Shown here piece after piece: positions 1 through 11,840 of a DNA stretch of 64,000 nt; within the stretch, counting starts at the first letter, position 1, and each line of letters starts with the position of its first letter. The stretch is from Lunularia cruciata. Taxonomy: Eukaryota; Streptophyta; Marchantiopsida; Lunulariales; Lunulariaceae. The stretch is taken from positions 49,850,501 to 49,914,500 of the forward strand of contig OX419761.1 of assembly GCA_948567375.1 (NCBI GenBank). The letters are read 5' to 3'. A program made the translations under genes and the position numbers. The notes beneath the pieces were generated by a model. That model searched no databases, was not told the DNA's origin, and saw only the letters and a list, made by a program, of their open reading frames with translations.

Positions 1-290
1 ATCTTATAATGGATGTTGATATCTAAAGGTTTCCAATGGAGAGCATAATCATGATCCTTTAGCTTGCATTAGTGGTCATCTTATTGTTAGTCATCTTCAA
101 CCATAGCAACATGTAATAACATCTCAAATGTTAGTTGCAAGCATTGCTCCAATGTATGTTCTTATAACTTTGCAACAAGTTGCTATAGACACTCAATACG
201 ATAGCAAGAACAATCAATAATTAGCAAGCACAACTTTGACAAATAGAACTTGCAAATAGACCACCACTTCTTGCTATTTTAGATACTCTT
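1..290. other. AT-rich flank before retroelement A, nothing identified
   Basis: No open frame, structured repeat or recognisable motif was found in this stretch. It is AT-rich and poor in CpG like the transposons that follow, so it is probably older repeat debris. Confidence 0.4.
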
Positions 291-716
291 TGTAACAATA
301 TGGAGTTTAGTGATGAAGTTAGTAGGGCTAAAAAAGTAGCAAATAACACAAATTAGCCTCAAATATTCCAAAAGTATCTAGGAAGCTTCTTGGGAAGCTT
401 CCCAGCTAGCTTAGCTTGCACTCCAAGTAGGTAACTTCTAGAAGGAAGCTTTTAGAAGCTTCTAACTAACTTAGCTTGCATGCCAAGTAAGTAGCTCCTA
501 GAAGGAAGCTTCTTGAGAAGCTTCTCAATTAACTTGGCTTGCACTCCAACAAAGCAGCTCAAGGAAGCTTCTTGAGAAGCTTCTCAAGAGTCTTGTATGA
601 TCCCTATAAATACAAGAGTCAAAGCTCATGCTAGACATTTGGATTTTTTGCACAAACAAGTGTCCCAATATGAGTTTCCATTCTCCTATTTCTATCCTTG
701 GTCTCGGTCTTTTACA
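291..716 (+). repeat. 5' LTR of element A
   Basis: Begins TGTAACAATATGG and ends near TTTTACA, and matches 5575-5999 along its length with many substitutions and small indels. It contains several short internal repeats built around AAGCTTCTTGAGAAGCTT-like palindromes, at about 385-400, 445-465, 505-530 and 563-588. A possible TATA-like stretch (CTATAAATAC) lies at 604-613. Confidence 0.85.
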
Positions 717-1106
717 CTTGTATCAAAGCGAGAATGGGATGGATGGAATTTATGGACCACCAAATCCACTTCCACCAAACCATTTGGATTTTCAAGTCCA
801 AGTACTACCCAAATATTATTTCACATAATTCATCACCTCACGCTTTGGATAGGATTTTCTACATATGATCACCATATTTGAGGAATTATTGGTGCTTTTG
901 GTTGTAACTTATGGATGTGTTGCTTCTATGTGTTAATAAATTAGATAGATAAGGAGTGGTATGATAGAGTAGCAACCATGGCGGCAATGCCCAAGTTTAT
1001 CCTTGCTATGCAATAACAAATCGAGCACCTTACTTGATTGTTGGATGAACAAGATCTTTGATAACATGAGCACGTAGAGAGAGTACCAGCTCAAGAAGGA
1101 GAAGAT

Positions 1107-1910
1107 TGAATCTAATTCTCTAAACCCAAGGCATTTGAAGGCAAGAATCTCCCGAGTGTAGTGGAGAATTTTGTATTTGATTGTGAATGTTATTTTGAAG
1201 CTACCAATTTGCAAGATGAGCAAAAATAGATTCTCTTGGCTTCTAGCCAATTGGATGGAGTAGCAAAGCTATGGTGGAGATTCCGAGTGGAGTGAGCTAA
1301 AAAACAAATTTTTACACCAATCTTGACTTGGGCAGAATTCAAGGGTGCAATAGTTAGTTGGTTCTAAGCTATAAATGCCACATGAGCTGCACGGGATAGG
1401 TTGGTAGAGTTGAAACAGATTGGCTCTATAAGAAGTTACATCATGCAATTCCAGAACAATATCATGCAAATTATAGATATATTGGAAGGTGAAGCTTTGG
1501 ATCTATTTGTGAGGGGCTTGATGTCTTCATGGAATCAAAACATTCGATCAATCGCATGGTTTCTTCCAAGTATTGTGGCTCTTGCATGGTTACCTCTACC
1601 AAAGTAGAGGTAACCATGCAAGAGCCACAATACTTGGAAGAAGCCATGCGATTGATCGAATGTTTTGATTCCATGGTTGCAACAACTTGGTCTTCACCTT
1701 GACATCCACAAAACCTACCAATACACTTCACATAGGTGGAGGAGCCAACACCAATTGAGATTGATGCCATTCAACAGAGACCACTTGGCACTATAGATAG
1801 AGAAAAATTGCAACAAAATGGTGGTTGTTTTTATTGTTGCCAATTGGGACATTGTATTGTTGAATGTCTACTCCCAAATAGGTGACCTCAACAAGTAGTC
1901 CAGATGGAGT
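1107..1910 (+). pseudogene. gag: Element A gag remnant with CCHC zinc knuckle
   Basis: Conceptual translation over several frames gives a Retrotrans_gag-like block: an ...EATNLQDEQ... segment, then an LASSQLDGVAKLWWR segment, then a ...RSYIMQFQN... segment. It ends with an intact CX2CX4HX4C knuckle at about 1826-1870 (C-FY-C-CQLG-H-CIVE-C). In-frame stops interrupt the block near 1228, 1295 and 1366. A perfectly folded 148-bp inverted repeat (1528-1675) lies inside it and destroys the normal reading. Gag packages element RNA in living relatives, but this copy cannot. Confidence 0.75.
1528..1675. repeat. 148-bp near-perfect hairpin inside gag
   Basis: Bases 1528-1599 are the reverse complement of 1604-1675 with one mismatch in 72 positions, which would be a G:U pair in RNA. 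The loop is four bases (CAAA). The right half is thus a copy of gag sequence turned back on itself. Confidence 0.95.
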
Positions 1911-1989
1911 TTGTGGAGCAGAATGATCAAGGAAACAAGGAATCCCAATAGGAAATTTTGACCCACCTATTGGGAGCTTGATTAGTTCC

Positions 1990-2330
1990 AATGGGATTGA
2001 AGGTTTGACCTATGCAAGTTTGTTTCACTTGCAAGGTACAATATCTAATCGGGGTTGTAGGATTTTGGTTGATTTTGGAAGTTCAAAGAATTGCAAGTCT
2101 ATGCAAGTAGCAAAGGATTGGGATTCCTATCAAGCCAATAATTGGAAGAAGATTGATGACGGCGGATGGTAGATAGTAGAAAGAGTTCTGCATTCCGTAC
2201 CTCGCATCCTATTACCTTCAAGATTGGGAAAGAGTATTTAGAGTGTATGAGGTTTGTAGTGGCACCTCTACAATATGATATCATTCTAGGACTACCTTGA
2301 CTTGACCGTCATAAGGTTCAATTTGATTGG
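1990..2330 (+). pseudogene. Element A retropepsin-like protease remnant
   Basis: A segment reading ...CRILVDFGSSKNC... fits the gypsy protease active site, where LIDSGATHNF is usual. Here the catalytic triad reads D-F-G instead of D-S/T-G. The frame then decays through stops at about 2170 and 2240. The position between gag and reverse transcriptase supports the assignment. Cleavage activity is not expected. Confidence 0.55.
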
Positions 2331-2425
2331 ACCCAACGACAAATTCAAGTACAACATCAAGGTAGGAATTTCTAATTACGTTGTCTTGTACATCCGAGTA
2401 AGACACCTAAGAATAGTCAGTCCCA

Positions 2426-2614
2426 CAATGGGAAGTTTGTCAAGAAGGTAGCCATAGAGCAAGCCTTGAAGGGAGATGAGTCCCAAGATGAGAATTTTGC
2501 CAAGAAGGCAACCATGGAGCAAGCTTTGAAGAGAGATGAGTCCCTAGATGGGAAGTTTGTTAGTGAAGTAACCACAGAGCAAGCTTTGGAGGAAGATAAG
2601 TCTATATTGCAGTG
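2426..2614 (+). repeat. Three 63-bp tandem repeats (21 residues each)
   Basis: Three adjacent copies start at 2426, 2489 and 2552. In the + frame each encodes a 21-residue unit with the shared pattern KFV/FAKK...EQAL...DES. The unit keeps frame, so it expanded while this part of the polyprotein, the spacer between protease and reverse transcriptase, was still coding. Confidence 0.8.
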
Positions 2615-2699
2615 TGGATCAAGCCTATTGTACAAGGACAATCTGAGGAGGGCTAAGAGCCTCATCAAGCAATGGTTTATCAAATAGTAAGGAGTTTGT

Positions 2700-3330
2700 G
2701 GACATATTTCTGAATAATCTACCAAAGGAATTACCCTCCAATCGTGGTATGCTCTTCAAGATCAAGTTATTGCCAAGGAGTACTCTAGTGAGTAGATCAA
2801 TCTATTGGCTTTCACCAAAGGAGTTAGAGGAGTTGTAAATAACACTTATGGAGTTGTTGGAGAAGGACTTCATACAACATAGTACCTCTCCTTGGGGAGC
2901 ATCGGTACTATTTGTTCCAAAGAAGGATGGAGGATTTTATTTTTGTATTGATTACCATGGGCTCAATAAGCAAATAGTCAAGTATGCATATCCCTTACCT
3001 TGGATTGATGACTTGCTTGATCAACTGAGTGGAGCATGATAATTTTCCAAATTGGATCTTTGTAGTGACTATTGGTAAATCTTCATTGATAGGGAGGATG
3101 TGCAAAAGACTGCCTTTTGCACATGGTATGGGCATTTTGAGTGGATAGTTCTACCTTTCAGGCTCACTAATGCTCCAACAGTCTTCACGGATCAGATGCA
3201 TCAAGTGTTGGATGGACTATTGGATTGGTACGTGGTGGTGTTCTTGGATGATATCTTAACCTATAGCAAGACAAAGGCAAAACATGTGAATCATGTGCAA
3301 GAAGTCCTAAGATGACTTTGACAATGAAAA
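2700..3330 (+). pseudogene. pol: Element A reverse transcriptase remnant
   Basis: Typical gypsy reverse transcriptase blocks are readable: [16 protein letters not shown] and [10 protein letters not shown] at 2890-2970, [15 protein letters not shown] at 2993-3037, and LTNAPTVF at 3163-3187. The catalytic FLDD core lies in VVVFLDDILTYSK at 3235-3275. Stops at 3039 and 3075 and frame changes break the domain. A 24-bp direct duplication (3403-3426 and 3427-3450) lies just downstream, in the connection region. Confidence 0.85.
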
Positions 3331-3499
3331 TTTTATTGCAAGAAGTCAAAGTGTATCTTTTGGTAGAAGGAAGTCACCTTGTTAGGTCACAAGATCTCAT
3401 TGGAGAAAATCAAGGCCATAATTGAGAAAATCAAGGCCATTATTGATTGGCCTACTCCAAAGAATGCTACAGAAGTACGGAGCATTTAATGGATTGGCC

Positions 3500-4060
3500 A
3501 CTTTTGACCAACGGTTCATCCATATTATGCTCATGTGGCTGCACTATTGATGACCTCTTGGAGAAGAACTCAAACTTCCAGTGGACCACCAAGCATGAAG
3601 AAGCATTCTAGAAGGTGAAACATATGGTGTCTTCAAGACCCATCCTTCAACCATATGATCCTCAACTACCTTGTGTGGTTGATTTTGATGCTTCTAACTT
3701 TGCAATTGGAGCAATGTTGCAACATGAATTCCCATATGGACTACATCCCATTGCCTTTGTGTCTCACTGACTAAATATAACTAAAAGAAATTACTCTGCT
3801 TGAGATCAAGAACAACTTGCAATGGTGTATGCCACCAAGGTATAAAGACATTATCTCTTGGAGAAACAAGTGATCATGCAAACTAATCACAAACTATTGT
3901 TGTAGACGTTACACTTGGAGCACATGAAGAGTCAACATCATCGATGGGAGGAGCAACTCCAATTGTTTGACATCAAACTTGAGTACAAATCAGGTTGGTT
4001 CCATATCATCCTTGATGCTCTATCACAACAACTTGATTTGAAGTCTTTTCCTCTCATCAT
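3500..4060 (+). pseudogene. Element A RNase H remnant
   Basis: Recognisable gypsy RNase H pieces are a DASNFAIGAMLQ block near 3690-3725, a ...RHYLLEKQVIMQTNH... block near 3850-3890, and a final ...YKSGWFHIILDALSQ... block at 3985-4025. The family reads G..N..ADALSR at that last position. Several stops and shifts separate these blocks. Confidence 0.7.
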
Positions 4061-4229
4061 GGTGGCAATTACAACGGTGGAAATTGACTCCAAGGTCCAA
4101 AATGAGTTTTGGTCAGCTCTACAACAAGACCCTTTCTTCTAAATGGTACATGGTTGTCTTCAACATGTGACAAGGATTACAATACCTTCTCCTTCAAGGA
4201 AGGCCTTCTATTCCATGAGGACCGGATCT

Positions 4230-4900
4230 ATGTTCCAACCAAAGGTGATCTCCGACTTGTACATCTTCAAGAAGCCCATGATTACCAATAGTTGGTCACA
4301 TGGGTGTGGACAAGACCTTGAGTACCCTCCAATGCTATTGGTGGTAACCCAACATGACATAAGATGTACAAGAGTTTGTCCAATTGTGTGAAAGCTGCCA
4401 ATGCAACAAGGCCAACAAATAGAAGCCGAGTGGACTCCTTCAACCACTCCTATTCTGTCCACTCAATGGGAATATGTGAGCTAGGATCTCATCACATCCT
4501 TGCCCATGACAAAGCAAGGACACACAACAATTGTGGTGTTTGTGGATAAGCTTAGTAAGCAAATCCACTTGGCACCAACTTTTGATACTATGGACGCTCC
4601 AACCTTAGAGCAAATCTACTTTGACAATGTCTTCAAGCATCTTGAGATGCCATGTGTACTCATCTCCGCCGGTGATCCTTGATTCATTGGAAAGTTTTGG
4701 CAAGCACTCTTCAAGATACTCAGCACCAAGTGTGCTTTGTCCACGGCCTATCATCCTCAAACTGATGGACAAACCAAATGTGCAAATTGTACATTGGAAG
4801 ATATGTTGTGTGCCTTTGTCAATGTCCAACATACCAATTGGGATGAATTTCTTGTAATTGTAGAATTTGCCTACAACAATTCCAAATAGGTGATCATCGG
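4230..4900 (+). pseudogene. Element A integrase remnant
   Basis: After a broken HHCC zinc region (about 4270-4420) the integrase core is readable in pieces. VVFVDKLSKQIHLAPT at 4525-4580 carries the first catalytic Asp. A ...ISAGDP.FIGKFWQ... stretch at 4662-4705 carries the second. STAYHPQTDGQT lies near 4738-4775. Frameshifts and stops between these blocks rule out function. Confidence 0.8.
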
Positions 4901-5039
4901 ATTTTCTCCTTTCTTTCTCAATTTTGGCCAAGATCCACTTGTTCCAAAATCTCTTCTTGCTCCTCCCCATCTCAAGTCCCTCATACTTCAACCTTCTTGA
5001 CCACTATCTCCCAATCTCTCCAACAAGCCAAATCTCACT

Positions 5040-5560
5040 TTCTTGTTGCACAAAAATGTCAAAAAAATATGCGGACCACCATCGTTGTGATCTCACCTTT
5101 GAATTTGGTGATAAAGTCATGATATCCTCTAGTAACCTATCTTTCCCACTTGATACCCAAGTTTGTAAACTTGTCACTAATTGGATAGGACCCTTTGATG
5201 TCACCCAAATTGTCTCTCTTGTTGCTTATCGACTTGCCTTACTTTGTCATATGCATATACATCTTGTCTTTCATATTTTGAATTTGAAACCCTTTGTTCC
5301 TAACCCCTCTTATTTTTCCTCTGGATTCCAACCTCCTCCTCCTCCTATCCTTATCCATGATCATAAGGAGTACAAAGTTGATCGTATCCTTGCACGTCGC
5401 CATATTCAATGAGGCTGTCAACAATATATAGAGTGCAAGGTCCTTTGGAAAGAGTATCTTCTTCATGATGCCACATGGGAACCTCTTTCTCATCTCCAAA
5501 ATGCACAACTGACCATCCAAGAGTTTGAAGCTTCATTGGCAACAAAGACGTCACCAACTA
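5040..5560 (+). pseudogene. Element A integrase tail and chromodomain
   Basis: The integrase tail (FGDKVMISSSNLSF near 5104-5145, GPFDVTQIVSLVAYRLAL near 5188-5240) runs into a proline-rich linker. A chromodomain-like block follows, starting EYKVDRILARRHIQ at about 5367-5408 and continuing past a stop as KVLWKEYLLHDATWEPLS. This matches the chromo pattern of an aromatic/basic strand followed by ..ATWEP.... Chromodomains steer chromovirus integration to marked chromatin. Confidence 0.8.
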
Positions 5561-5574
5561 GCAGTGAAGGAATA

Positions 5575-5999
5575 TGTAACAATATGGAGTTAAGCGACGA
5601 AGTTAGTAGGGCTAACAAAGTAGCAAATAATACAAATTAGCCTAAAATATTCCAAATGTATCTAGGAAGCTTCTTAGGAAGCTTCCTAACTAGCTTAGCT
5701 TGCACTCCAAGTACTTAGCTTCTAGAAGGATGCTTCTAGAATCTTCCAATTAACTTAGCTTGCACGCCAAGTAAGCAGCTCCTAGAAGGAAGCTTCTTGA
5801 GAAGCTTCCCAATTAACTTGACTTGCACTCCAAGAAAGTGACTCAAGGAAGCTTCTTGAGAAGCTTCTCAAGAGCCTTGTATGATCTCTATAAACATAAG
5901 ACCAAAGCTCATGCTAGGCATTTGGAGTTTTTGCACATTCAAGTGTCCCGATGTGAGTTTCTATTCTCCTATTTCTCTCCTCAGTCTCGGTCTTTTACC
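5575..5999 (+). repeat. 3' LTR of element A
   Basis: Begins TGTAACAATATGGAG, matches the 5' LTR throughout and ends TCTTTTACC. It differs from the 5' copy by many substitutions, so the insertion is old. The two LTR copies would allow dating. Confidence 0.85.
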
Positions 6000-8455
6000 G
6001 TCTTCAAGAGAGCAACTATAAGAGTGATTATTTGTGCAATGATGCAAAGAAGGTTACTCATTTGTTCTTTGCACATTGTGATTGTATTTTTTGCTTAAGA
6101 ATATCCATACTCTTTGTTGATGGATTGTACATAAAAAATATCACTTTTAAATGCCATTGCTTAACGATCTTGGAGTCATAAGTTTCAACACATTATTTAT
6201 AGTTGTAGTTGCCTCCTTACAATAATAAACACAACTATACTACCAATGGTCATTAGATCACATGGCAACCTTGTATAATCCTATCAAATTGCTTACAATT
6301 GTATTAGATTGTGAGGTGATTTAATAAATTTTCTTTCATCCACATTCCTTCCTCTAGCACATCTTCTTTGCATTTGGCACATTCAAAATAATGTTTAGCC
6401 AATTGTAAGAAGTACTTTGGTACTAAAGACAATTGGGATACATTCATGAGTGAATGGAAAAATGTGGTGCAATCAAAGAATTCAAAAAAATTTACCATAC
6501 TATGGATTGTTTTGTATGAAACATATGCTTCAATTCAAACAATGATCAACTATCTAAGGACAACATGGATTCAATACAATGAAAAATTTATATCAAAATG
6601 GATAAGATTCAATTCAAGAATGTTATATCTTCTTGAGTTGATGGTCAGCACTTGATGGTAAAACAATATTTTAAGATCTCCATCAAAGAATTACAAGATA
6701 TTCAAGTTTGACTATCTCATGCCTTTGACTATAAACTCAAAGAAATTAAAGCACAATCATGTGATCATGTAGAGCTCAAATTCACTCCATGCCTTACTAC
6801 CTAGTATTTATAACTAGATTAACTCTAAATTTGGAGATTGTGAGAACTTTCTTAGTTAGTTTAGATTGTTAAAATTTTCTACTAATACTTACTTAAACTC
6901 ATCTCAAATGACTCATTCAATAGATTCATAGGTGTTTTCCTATGTTTACTCTACTGTGATGCTCATCTTTAGACATCCAATTCTTGGATAATATAGATTG
7001 TTTTAGAGGTCTCTATAGTTTTTCTTCTACATGACCTCCTATAAACACCATAATAAAACATAAGAGAAATGGAGGATTTCTTGCATTTACTACATCCAAC
7101 TACCAATTCATCTTACTATTAGAAGTCAAGAAAGTACTCACTTTGATCTCCCAATCAAGTGCATCTGTATACATTAAACAAGGATGGATGGAACCAATAT
7201 GAATGGACCAATTTGAAAATGAACAAGAGGATATATCCTTAACCACATTGTACTATGTTGATAGTAAGACAAACACTTGACAATTGAGGTATGTAATGAA
7301 GAGTGCTAGTTGAGGAACAAGGTCACAAAAAAATGCACCAATGTAGAACTTACTTTTCAGCGATTTCAATGGAGAAGTCCATAGGTTACACTTATAAGGT
7401 TCTTGTAGAAGATCCATGGGTAATAATTTCACACATAGACTCTTGTGGACACTTTTGAGTTGCAGCCTCTTGGATGCTAGAATTCTTGAAATTAATTTGG
7501 TCATATTCATCTAGATCAAGAGGGATCTCTTGCTAGCACAAAATCATGATATTCCATGAAATTTTGACATGTAGAACTTACTTTTCCAAAGATTTCAAAA
7601 GAAAAGTCCATAAGTTACACTTGCAAGGCTTCTTGTAGAAGGTCCATGGGTACTAATTCATACTTAATTCTGTTATGTTATATTGTGATTGTGCAAATTG
7701 ACTTTGCAAATAGTAGAGTAGGATGTATCAATAAAAAAAGGTGGTTGGATTTAACAATCAACTTACTATAATGTTTAATTAATACAAGGTCTTACATTTC
7801 TAAGGAATATGCTTGGATGCTTCCAAGTAGAGGCATGTGAGGTTTATTATGAAGACCTATTAAAGTAAGATTTCTTACTCAAGGTTAAGTAAAGTAGAGA
7901 TTTTACCAAGGTACATACTATGGTAACTTTAGTGAGTACATGAAGAGAGGTTTAGGAAGGAAGTGCATCTCATTCCTTAGTGAGATTGGAGGGTAGAGTG
8001 AATGAGGCTTTGTGATAATTGATTTTGAAGGAAATACTAACTCTAGAGGTATCTTCAATAGTACCCTTTTGGAGTGTAAGCAAAGAACCTTCTACATTGA
8101 TATTGCTAAAGTCTTTCCTTGTGAACCATTTTGGAGGAGTTTAGCATAAGAAAGTGAAGGAGTGATTGGCAAGTAAATGAGAGATATCTTTTAAGTTGTT
8201 ATTGTTGATGATGTCATGTGAGTGAGTTGGGAAGTAAATGAGAGATTTCTTTTTAAGTTTTTATTGTTGATGATCCTTGACATCAACTTGTCCTTCCTTC
8301 TACCATATGGTGCACACACAAATTATCACTAGATGTATGCCTTGGATGAGAGACATTTTTGCTACTATTTTTGGTTATGGGTGTCATTGTGTGTATATAA
8401 ATCACTACACAATATACATCACTATCAACATCATAAATTATAAAAGCACAATGCA
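6000..8455. other. AT-rich intergenic DNA, no gene recognised
   Basis: Only short, stop-rich frames are present on either strand. An approximately 90-bp sequence occurs twice in direct orientation (7343-7430 and 7567-7655). This indicates an old local duplication or repeat family. The segment shares the low CpG of the flanking retroelements. Confidence 0.5.
7343..7655. repeat. Diverged direct repeat, about 90 bp, spaced 224 bp
   Basis: Both copies contain the same run from GTAGAACTTACTTTTC through GATTTCAA, AAGTCCATA and CTTGTAGAAG to TCCATGGGTA, with scattered differences. No coding potential is evident. Confidence 0.75.
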
Positions 8456-8891
8456 CACATAAGTCATACATGAACTCTAAAGTGCCACAATAAGTAGTTC
8501 ACTCTTTCACTTGAATTACACTCAAATTGGATCTAAACTCTATCCTCCACTCAACAATCTACCAATAAGTAGAAACTTCTTATAATCAAGCCACACCCAC
8601 TCTAGCTAAGAGGCTCCAAGTGATGCTTGTTGGCCTTTGTCCACCATAGTTAGGAACTCAAAGGCTCAACATCAAAGAAGTGAGATCTTTGGAGCTACAC
8701 TTTGAAACTATACCCTTTTGCTCAACCTAGGTCTCTAGCCCTAATAGTGGAGCTGATGACACATCTGACGGTGAAATGGTGCAAGTGATGGTGAGTCACA
8801 CCATGTGATCAATATCCTTGACATGGAATTTGAGTGTGAAATGTGTGTTTATTCTCTTGAAGAGTTCTCTTGTCCTTAGAGTATTACAATG

Positions 8892-8905
8892 GTATCAGAG
8901 CGGGT
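8892..8905 (+). other. Primer binding site of element B
   Basis: TGGTATCAGAGCGG is complementary in type to the 3' end of plant initiator methionine tRNA, the usual primer for gypsy and copia elements. It follows the LTR end (...AGTATTACAA) directly. Confidence 0.85.
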
Positions 8906-9597
8906 GTCTTAATCCAAGAGAGCGGATCACACCTCTTGGAAGAGCATGAGCTATTAAAACTGAGTAATTTGAGGTGGAGATTATAGTGCAATTGCTAGAC
9001 TTTGGAAGCACTTTAGAGAGTGGATGGGATGGGTGCACTAGGAGGACAATTTCCTACACCTAGCTTCCCGTTCTTGAATCCATTCGACATCAATATTATG
9101 TACATCCAACATGAGAAAATGAGAGTATTGCTAGTTATCACTTTAGAGCAAAATTCATGGACAAAGTGATGAATTCACCAAATCCAATGATTCTACATGT
9201 GGTGGTATATCATAAAGAGTGGGATTTGACAATCTACATTCTATTATGATGTTTATGGATCTAAATGTATCAAATCTTCATCCTTTCAACACGTAAGTAG
9301 AAATCCATTATGTAGTTAGACCAAAAGTGATGTTTAGGGATTTTGTAGTCCACAATTTTGGTGAGGAATATTATCAAAAAGTGATAACCTCTAAGGTCCC
9401 AATGGTTGTCCCCATAGTTCATGCACTCTCTTGAGTGATCATTCTAACTCTTTATTGAAGTAGGAAATAGCAAGTGAACATCGGTCATGTGTAGGAATCA
9501 TGGATCAACAATTGCAAGAGTTGATGCAAGGAATGTAGGGGATGTTGAATGAGTTTTGAGAAATCAAGATGACCATAGAGGAATTGAAAAATGAAGT

Positions 9598-10460
9598 ATG
9601 TGTCAAGAAGGATCAAGTAATGCAAGAGGGGAGCCATCTCAACAACCAACACCAATAATCAAAGTACTTGGAGAGTTATGCATGCCAATGACACCAATTC
9701 CAATCAACAACCAAGCCACATTGCTACTACGGATGAAAAAGACATGCAATATTAAGCCTTACAAGAGACAACATTCCATGGGAGTAGTGGAAAATTGGAT
9801 TTCAAGAATAAATTGATACCTTTGATTGTTAACTACGGAGATCATTGATAATTCTACTGGTGTGTTTGCGTGTGGGTATTTGATCGATAAGGCCTTGACA
9901 TGATATGATGCTTGGGAATGATCATTGTTGATAAAAGGAAGAGAGGTCACTTGGACAACCATGCAAGAAGTGCTACTCAAGAATTTCCAATTTGTAGATT
10001 CTGTGCAAATGGCACAAACCAGACTTTGGGGGTTGAACCAAAGGAATAGCATATAAGAGTACTTGGAGGTATTTCTAGATCTACAAGTTGTAATAACCGA
10101 TATGAGTCTAGCCAAAGCTCTTGATAATTCAAGAGAGGATTAAAAGAGCAGATTCACCATGAGGTAATGCTGCAAAATCCTCATACTATTTTTGAAGCCA
10201 TTGCTTGTGCCCAAAGAATAGCAAGAGGTGAAGCAATAATACCGATGCAAAACTATTGGGCTGAGACACACCATTTTAGTGGACCAGCACCTATGGAATT
10301 GTGCAACATTCAATTTCAAGATAGAGGAGCAAGATCTCTCCAAAGAGAACATGGACGGGTTGAAGAAAGGAGAGAAGGAGTCCCACGGGGAGAAGGGCTT
10401 GAACAGAACAACGATGATGTTACAATTGTGGCCAAATTGAGCACATAACCATCAATTGTT
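9598..10460 (+). pseudogene. gag: Element B gag remnant with intact zinc knuckle
   Basis: Fragmented open frames cover the gag body, including a 93-residue piece from 10167 with an ...IARGEAIIPMQNYW... segment. At 10418-10459 one frame encodes a perfect CX2CX4HX4C knuckle (C-YN-C-GQIE-H-ITIN-C), although the surrounding frame is shifted. Stops occur throughout the upstream part. Confidence 0.7.
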
Positions 10461-10668
10461 GTAATCATCATCTTAGAAGCCCTCAGCCTCCACAAGTGAC
10501 CTTTGAACCACATAAAGAGATAAATTGAAGAGGAAGATATAGAAACTACATAAAAAAATGAAGATTGTGAATAAATGTACATCACAACCTTATTGGCTTG
10601 GTGAAGAAGAGTAAAAGGGAGGGGAGGAAGAGGACAATTGTGCAAGAAGGAGGAAGATAAACACACAA

Positions 10669-11010
10669 TTGATTTTTGTTAATGTAGTGCTAGAAGGTAA
10701 TCTAGTGAGAGTGTTGATATACCCAGGGGCAATAGAGAATTTCTTGCCTCCCTCTATTGCGATAAGGTTGGGGATGGAACTAAAGAAGGATGAGGAGGAT
10801 GAAGTAGAGTTACTCAATGGCCAAAGAGAGAGGATTGAGTCATTACATAGAAAGGTAATACTCTTTGTAAGAGGGTATTGAGAAGCAATCAAGTGGCAAG
10901 TGATACAACTAGCTTGTTATAATGCGATCTTAGGTATGCCATGGATCGAGCATTACAACCCCATGGTGGATTGGAGAAAGAAAGTAGTGAAAACTAATAA
11001 ATGGAAGATC
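10669..11010 (+). pseudogene. Element B protease remnant, catalytic Asp lost
   Basis: The open frame at 10669-10881 reads VVLEGNLVRVLIYPGAIENFL, which aligns with the gypsy protease pattern V.G..V..LIDSGATHNFI. The catalytic D-S of D-S-G has become Y-P. Downstream, NAILGMPWIEHYNPMVDW (10921-10974) is the conserved ILGMPWL region that follows these proteases. Confidence 0.75.
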
Positions 11011-11129
11011 TTTGGGATAAAAGGAAGATCACAAAGGCAAGAGTTGCCTTTGTATGTCATAAAGATCACATCTATTTGTAAGACAAACAGGTGTTTCATG
11101 GGTTTAATAAGAGAAGTCTAGAGTGCCCA

Positions 11130-11840
11130 ACACAATGGGTCAGAAATTGAAAGATGTGGTCAAATGAGTTCCAAGATGTCTTTCCGGATGAATTACCTAT
11201 AGATTTATAACCAAAAAGGAGAGTAGATCATAAAATTCAGATACAACTTGGGAAGACACCTCCTTGTAAGGCCCCATATCGACTATCACCTCATGAGTTG
11301 GAGGAGTGTCAGGCTCAAATTGAGGAGATGTTGCAAAAAGGGTTTATACAACCCAACGTATCACCATATGGGGCTCTTGTATTGTTTGTGAAGAAGAAGG
11401 ATGGAACAATGCACGTGTGCATTGACTACCGGGGACTAAATCAACAAATGGTGAAGAAGAAATATCCATAACCTTGCATGGATGACTTGTTTGATCAACT
11501 CAATGGAGCAAGGCACTTCACCAAACTTGATTTACGGAGCGGCTACAACCAAATAACAATTGCGGAAGAAGACATACAACAAAATGGCTTTTCAAAAAAG
11601 ATATGGTCACTTTGAGTACTTGGTGATGACATTTGGGCTCACCAATGCTTCAGCCACTTTCATGAGTTTGATGAATGACATATTTTTTTTTGTACTTGGA
11701 TAAATTTGTTATCATTTTTCTTGATGATATCTTAGTCGACAGTAGGACGCTAATAGAGCACAAGGAACATCTATGAGAAGTCCTCCAGATTCTATGACAA
11801 GATCAATTGTATGCCAAAATCTCAAAGTGCAAGTTTGGAA
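11130..11840 (+). pseudogene. pol: Element B reverse transcriptase remnant
   Basis: Across frames one reads [16 protein letters not shown] (about 11261-11308), [16 protein letters not shown] and [17 protein letters not shown] up to 11467, and then FTKLDLRSGYNQI (11518-11556). The FLDDIL core lies near 11718-11735. A T-rich expansion at 11681-11690 shifts the frame just before the catalytic block. Confidence 0.85.

Larger units (their letters stand above)
291..5999 (+). mobile_element. Ty3/gypsy chromovirus A, two LTRs, coding region dead
   Basis: Two related LTRs (291-716 and 5575-5999) bound an internal region with, in order, gag with a zinc knuckle, an aspartic protease remnant, reverse transcriptase, RNase H, integrase and a chromodomain-like end. 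This order (integrase after RNase H) defines Ty3/gypsy, and the C-terminal chromodomain points to the chromovirus branch. Every domain is broken by stops or frameshifts, so the copy cannot encode its own proteins. Just inside the 5' LTR (717-730) is a degenerate match to the initiator-Met tRNA primer site (TGGTATCAGAGC family). The 5-bp flanks are only similar, not identical (ctctt and gtctt), so I do not claim a target duplication. Confidence 0.88.

Noticed and set aside
933-1770. Minus-strand frames of 66-105 residues at the gag of element A
   Set aside because: They are the complement of gag and of its hairpin; they show no family features of their own.
286-6004. 5-bp target duplication of element A
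   Set aside because: The flanking 5-mers (ctctt and gtctt) are not identical and the LTR ends are imprecise, so it was not annotated.
10316-10892. Serine-rich minus-strand frames of 100-116 residues
   Set aside because: They lie antisense to the gag-protease part of element B, and their serine runs come from purine-rich codons on the other strand.
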